From the NCBI RefSeq assembly GCF_964340395.1, contig NC_135562.1, positions 5,307,634 through 5,371,633 of the forward strand: a DNA stretch of 64,000 nt, given 5' to 3'. This stretch comes from Glandiceps talaboti. Its lineage: Eukaryota; Hemichordata; Enteropneusta; Spengelidae. The notes beneath the pieces are model-generated. The model searched no databases. It saw only the letters and a list, made by a program, of their open reading frames with translations, and was not told the DNA's origin. The position numbers were made by a program, and so were the translations under genes. How positions within the stretch are numbered: position 1 is the first letter of the stretch; every line of letters begins with the position of its first letter. Shown one piece after another: positions 59,261-64,000 of this stretch.

Positions 59261-59633
59261 GGCATCAGGTAATCCTAAAACATAAAGCTATGTTGGATGT
59301 TTTAAAAACCGAGAGTTGCAGGTACAAGTAAATGAGGTAATGTCTACAATAAGTGTAATGCCTTGCTTGGGCTGTGGGCTTATCATCCTTGTCGCAAGAA
59401 ATTGGTTGACACGTGCGTTCGTCACGTACCATCATTTATAGTTGTGATGACCCAAGAAATACAAAAAAGTCTCTTGAATTCAGGAACATCTGTTTAGGTG
59501 TTGGTAAATAATAAAACCATGTTTTCGTAGCATTCAAGTGCACGGTTGTTTTTGTCATTCATTTATTGTACATCACTCCCTGACCAAGTGGGTTACTTGG
59601 CCATACGGTTATTTTAGAAAAGCATGCATCTCC

Positions 59634-60062
59634 CGCCATGTATGTCAGCAAAGTTTCTGACTGACATTTTTTCAAGACAAGAAAAATAGCATTGCCTCCT
59701 TTGATTCCATTTTAGTAAGAATCAAAAATCCTTATAGCGATTTTGACAAATGCAAAACGAAATGAACTCTTACCCCATCCCATGTGCATGCATGTATGTA
59801 TTCATTTACACAGCACCATGCACGCAGATATGCATGTACACAGGCATGCACACACACACACGCACCCGCACACACACACACAGAAACAGAAACACACATA
59901 CGGTATGTAAACACACGGTTGTACCCAAGCACACATATAGACAATACATGCATACAAACACAGATCCTTGCTGACTTAACAACGCCCCCCCCCCCCCCCC
60001 CCCCCTTTTCATACATTTTATTGGACTATACTACATACTAGTATTAACTATACCTTTCTCCA
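59634..60062. repeat. Left arm of a 0.43-kb inverted repeat
   Basis: GTATGTCAGCAAAGTTTCTG, GACAAGAAAAATAGCATTGC, GCAAAACGAAATGAACTC, a CA tract, a C-run of about 22 and GGACTATACTACATACTAG are mirrored by 63572-64000. Confidence 0.9.
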
Positions 60063-60109
60063 CTTATATACACCATTAAAACAATTACATAGACTGAACT
60101 CCTTTGGAT

Positions 60110-60350
60110 ACAATTGAAAGATAAAACGAGTCAAAATTACTAATCTGACCTTCACTTAATGGACTATTCAGTCTATTATTTTTATACAGACCAATGCAGC
60201 TTTGAAGGCCATGCCAGGTTTTCTGTAGTAAAAGTGATGGCATACAGATGTCTTTTATATAAATAACCAGCTGTGGACAAATATATCCCAAATGTTATCA
60301 AACGCATAACTCTATTTTGTACTGCATGAAGACACTGACCTGTACTACAG
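60110..60350 (-). pseudogene. Possible LINE reverse-transcriptase C-terminal remnant
   Basis: On the minus strand CLHAVQNRVMRLITFGIY followed by YLYKRHLYAIT resembles the (L)QN(R)..R(I)I(T) block downstream of the RT domain in non-LTR elements. A stop follows after about 50 residues. No other RT motif is visible. Confidence 0.3.
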
Positions 60351-60689
60351 AAACACTGTTAATGTTAAACGAACACATATTCAAGTTGTGACGATAAAGT
60401 TTGAAACAAAGAGTTTGAAAGAAATGAGTTGCATTTAACATGTATGTAAGTGTAACTTTCAGACATTCAGACAAATAGAGATACCGAGACCTCCCTAGAT
60501 CCCTCCCTCCCTTCCTCTACCTCCTTCCGTTCCCTCCCATTCATTTCTAGAGTGACATTTATTTATTTATGTATTTAATTTGATATTTTTTTTGCATCCT
60601 ATAATCCAGAGGGCTGGATGTGGCTCTTTTTTATGTATATCTTAAGTATTGTATAATTTGATAAGTCTACATAGGACACCTTGCGAAAT

Positions 60690-60820
60690 AATAACATAAC
60701 ATAACATAACATAACATAACAAAACTAACATAACATTTATAACAAAACTAACATGACATAAAATAACATAACTTACATAACATAACTTTAACATAACATA
60801 ACTTTAACATAACATAACAT
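60690..60820 (+). repeat. ATAAC pentanucleotide microsatellite
   Basis: ACATA/ATAAC units with interspersed AAAACTA and CTTTA. Confidence 0.9.
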
Positions 60821-61194
60821 CTAGAGACACAATATACTACAAATTTATGAGTGTTAAAAGCTGTGCTACATATTTAATTACAACTGCATCCATTAAACTT
60901 GTATAAACTTATTGTAGACACTGTATTTTGATACATTGTATTACATTGTAGTACATCCAATATAATAACATTGTTACTTATTATCCATGTCATATTGTTT
61001 GCACACTGAGATAGATACATTGTATCAAATTACCCCTAGTCTTATGAATGTTATATCTGATCTGTACATTATTAATAGGAACTAATTGGCAAAGTTTTGT
61101 TGCAGAAGGCATAAAAACATCATGTGATATGATTGGTTTTTGCGAGCTATTCTGAAATGAGTAGTACCTTATATAAAGCAATGTAGCAGTATGT

Positions 61195-61580
61195 TAAGAT
61201 TATTTCAAATATTCTGGCATAAAAAATATAATTATACACCCAGAATTCCATAGGTCTCTCACAAGTTTTTCCAGCACAACAGATATGTATATACAAAGAA
61301 TTTCATCAGTTTCTGACCAATTATTTCCAATATTCATAACTTGTAAGCACAAAGGATATGTGTATACATAAAATTCTATACTACATTTCACAGATTTTTC
61401 AAATATTCATAACTCATTCCAGCTTTAAAAAGATGTATATAAATGACGTATATATACAAAAGTTCACAAATTTCTGAGCGATTATTTCAAATATTCATAA
61501 CTCATTCCTGCACAAAAGATTTGTATACACTATATACCCAAGAGTTTCATAACTTTCTCACAGGTACTTACAAAAGGGTC
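61195..61580 (+). repeat. Degenerate tandem repeat, about 80-bp units
   Basis: TTATTTC(C)AAATATTCATAAC, TCATTCCTGCACAA and TATGTATATAC..AAAGTTT recur four to five times. Confidence 0.6.
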
Positions 61581-61864
61581 AAAACCACTTGAACAGTTTA
61601 ATAAACGGAACAACAGTCAACAAGGAGTGGTATATAATGTAGCCTACTGTCAATACTTCAAATATCATCAACAATCCATTACTTTGTTATAAATTGAGTG
61701 CTGATAGCACCTGTACCACAAAACATGACAAAACATACTCCAAAGTTCACCTGAAGTACTTAAATCATGAGTCACTATAACGCTGACAACAAAGACTTCA
61801 TTCATGATTGTTTTATGGTTCTGTTTTACAAAGTTAGTGAAGCAATTTCAACCTTTAACACGTA

Positions 61865-62215
61865 GTTTTAAAGTGGTCGTAGTTTTAAAGTGGTCATATC
61901 GACTGGGTTTAATTTATAAAACAACTTGACTATGTTTTTCTACTTAATGGTGAAATAACATATCAAGTCTTTGGTTGTAATTCAATTGATTGCAAACAGA
62001 TGCAGAAAGTGTGAAGTTATTATATGTACAATAATTAATATTTTACACATTTTTTAATATTTTGCCATTTATTGAGTTACAAACAAGGACTTGGTATATG
62101 CATATGTTACTTCACTTTTATTTTCAAGTAAAAAAAAACATATAGTAAAGTTTGTATTATTGATTAAAAATCCAAAATAAATTCCCAATCTGCATCTGTA
62201 TGGTTACTTTAATCA
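61865..62215. mobile_element. MITE-like element G, copy 2
   Basis: TTTAAAGTGGTCATAT...AAAACAACTTGACTATG and TTAAAAATCCAAAATAAAT...TATGGTTACTTTAA are its inverted ends. The centre CCATTTATTGAGTTACAAAC..GGACTTGGTA matches 14720-15080. Confidence 0.55.
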
Positions 62216-63155
62216 AATACTAAAGTTTCACCAGCACAAATGATTGAGCTATAGTGGAATCAAGACGACTAAAAGCTTACAATCTAAGGGTTGTTGTTTC
62301 AAGCTCCAACATTGCCATTTGTTACTGAATTGCCAAATGAAGTCCTTGGGAAAGATTTGAACCACGATTGTGTCCAAGTCAACCCAGTTGCATAACTGGG
62401 GACCTGGTAGGATAGATGTTAATATGTGAAAGATTTCATCCTAAGCACTTACAGATGCTGCAATGGATTGTGTGCAAACGCAGGAGTTGATGAATTGTAA
62501 GGGGTGTTGTGCTATGATAGGTCTGTACTAGGGGTAATAATTGTGAAGTGCTTTGAACACATTTTACCAGACCTTCACCCTCTATTCCATGGCTCCCTAC
62601 CAGAAAAATGGTACAAAGTATTGAAATATATGTAACTTTTACCAGATTTCCCACTCTGTGGTTCCCCATCAAATTAAGGTGCACTGTATAGAAGTCTAAT
62701 TTTTTCCAAGTTTTCTTCAGTTGTTACCTGGGCTCCCAAAATTAGCTAAAACTCTGTTCTCACAGCCATACAAACTCCTGAGCATTCAACTCGCTATGTG
62801 CTTACATACATCTATACTTTCTCACTGAGGTAAAACCCAGCAGCCCTGAGGTAAGACGGTGTCCAACTTGTAAAAGAGGCTATTGTTGGTAAGGCCATTC
62901 AGGTACAGAATACATCACCTGATGCCGTACGCTGCGCTGCACATGCATGGTGTAACTAGTTCATACAATGACAGCCATTCATACACTGTACCTATACTGG
63001 TAATAGAAGACACTTTTACTTCATCATCACAAAGTATATGTCTTCAGGTTAAACACCATAAAATTCCAATGAAGTGTGCGTACTTGGAGAGTCTTCATAC
63101 AGAGGTAAACTAGTTCTTAAATAGCATCAAAAGGACACAAATCTTTATTTAGGTT
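62216..63155. other. Non-coding sequence inside the large inverted repeat
   Basis: No exon or element recognised. Confidence 0.3.
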
Positions 63156-63512
63156 AGGGACAATTTCACAATGTCACACAAGCTCAATAAACAATCCTCG
63201 GGCATCAACGCGACTGCTGAAGTCCACACTTCTAACCAAATTTTAGAAAACTTTCGCCTTCAACAATAACCGGTTCTCTATTTACTACTGAGATGTTAAT
63301 AAGTTGATTAAAATTCTCTGCTAATGTGATTTTCAATGCTGGGTTTCATTTTGTATTTTAATATGTTTACCATGTTTTACTCTGTATCAATCATAGTGGT
63401 GAGAACACTAAAATTTTCATCATGGTTTACATCATATATAAATCGCACTTGTGAGTGTTCATGTATGGGGAAGGGGATGTAGCCTTTAGCCTAAACAAAG
63501 AAAGTTCATTTA
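63156..63512 (+). mobile_element. MITE family H, right-truncated copy
   Basis: It starts TTAGGGACAATTTCACAATG like the complete copy at 50671, follows it through CGCACTTGTGAGTGTTCATG, and breaks off before the right terminal repeat. Confidence 0.75.
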
Positions 63513-63571
63513 GGGTCATTTTAAAACTGACGCATGACATGTGTAATTCCTTGGGGGGGGGGGGGGGGGGG

Positions 63572-64000
63572 GAGAAAGGTATAGTTAATACTAGTATGTA
63601 GTATAGTCCATAGAAATAAATGAAAAGGGGTGGAGGTGGGGGGGGGGGGCGTTGTTAAGTCAGCAAGGATCTGTGTTTGTATGCATGTATTGTCTATATG
63701 TGTGCTTGGGTACAACCGTGTGTGTACATACCGGTATGTATGTGTGTTTCTGTTTCTGTGTGTGTGTGTGTGCGTGTGTATGTGTGCATGCCTGTGTACA
63801 TACATATCATTCTGCGTGCATGGTGCTATGTAAATGAATACATACATGTATACATGGGATGGGGTAAGAGTTCATTTCGTTTTGCGTTTGTCAAAATCGC
63901 TATAAGGATTTTTAATTCTTACTAAAATGGAATCAAAGGAGGCAATGCTATTTTTCTTGTCTTGAAAAAATATCAGTCAGAAACTTTGCTGACATACACG
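63572..64000. repeat. Right arm of the 0.43-kb inverted repeat
   Basis: Reverse complement of 59634-60062. The similarity continues to the window edge, so the true end may lie beyond. The inner edge has a G-run of about 23 at 63545-63571. Confidence 0.9.

Overview
The window is AT-rich, intron-rich animal DNA crowded with transposable-element debris. The strongest evidence for this is a large minus-strand TRPN (NompC-type) mechanosensory channel gene split into many small phase-0 exons. Metazoan mobile elements support it: a CR1/L2-like LINE 3' end, a tRNA-derived SINE, a DIRS-like remnant with inverted ends, and several MITE families. TRPN is absent from amniotes, so a marine or other invertebrate (lophotrochozoan, ambulacrarian, cephalochordate or similar) is likely. 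The sequence alone does not fix the phylum.

Layout: 1-454 (+) is the last exon of a gene that starts outside the window, possibly an SGNH/PC-esterase-like hydrolase. 455-5789 has no recognisable gene but holds foldback and MITE repeats, two large perfect-looking palindromes and a CpG-rich patch. 5790-8803 (+) is a complete seven-exon alpha/beta hydrolase of the GDXG/hormone-sensitive-lipase family (340 aa, HGGG, GDSAG, Asp and His all present). 8804-15856 is intergenic, with nested MITEs. 15857-39045 (-) carries 26 exons of the TRPN gene: 28 ankyrin repeats, a linker, pre-S1 plus S1-S6, the TRP box and the C-terminal tail (1573 visible residues). Its introns hold minisatellites, a SINE, a LINE end, a DIRS-like element and MITEs. 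39046-64000 has no exon I can prove. It is probably the 5' part of the TRPN locus (long first introns, promoter) and/or intergenic DNA, with minisatellites, an octamer array, a cluster of RFX X-box-like sites, another MITE family, a telomere-motif minisatellite, a CpG-rich island near 58.6-59.2 kb and a 0.43-kb inverted repeat around 59.6-64.0 kb.

The two well-resolved genes look functionally unrelated: a cytosolic esterase/lipase-like enzyme, and a ciliary/neuronal mechanotransduction channel in tail-to-tail (convergent) orientation about 7 kb apart. The most interesting material is (i) the nearly whole TRPN gene with exactly one ankyrin repeat and the N-terminus missing, (ii) two TRPN exons whose 3' end and splice donor have been tandemly copied into the intron, (iii) a tandem array with five exact RFX X-box matches upstream of this presumably ciliary gene, and (iv) the inverted-repeat-bounded DIRS-like gag remnant and a set of nested MITE insertions. 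No prokaryotic features, CRISPR arrays or functional RNA genes were found.
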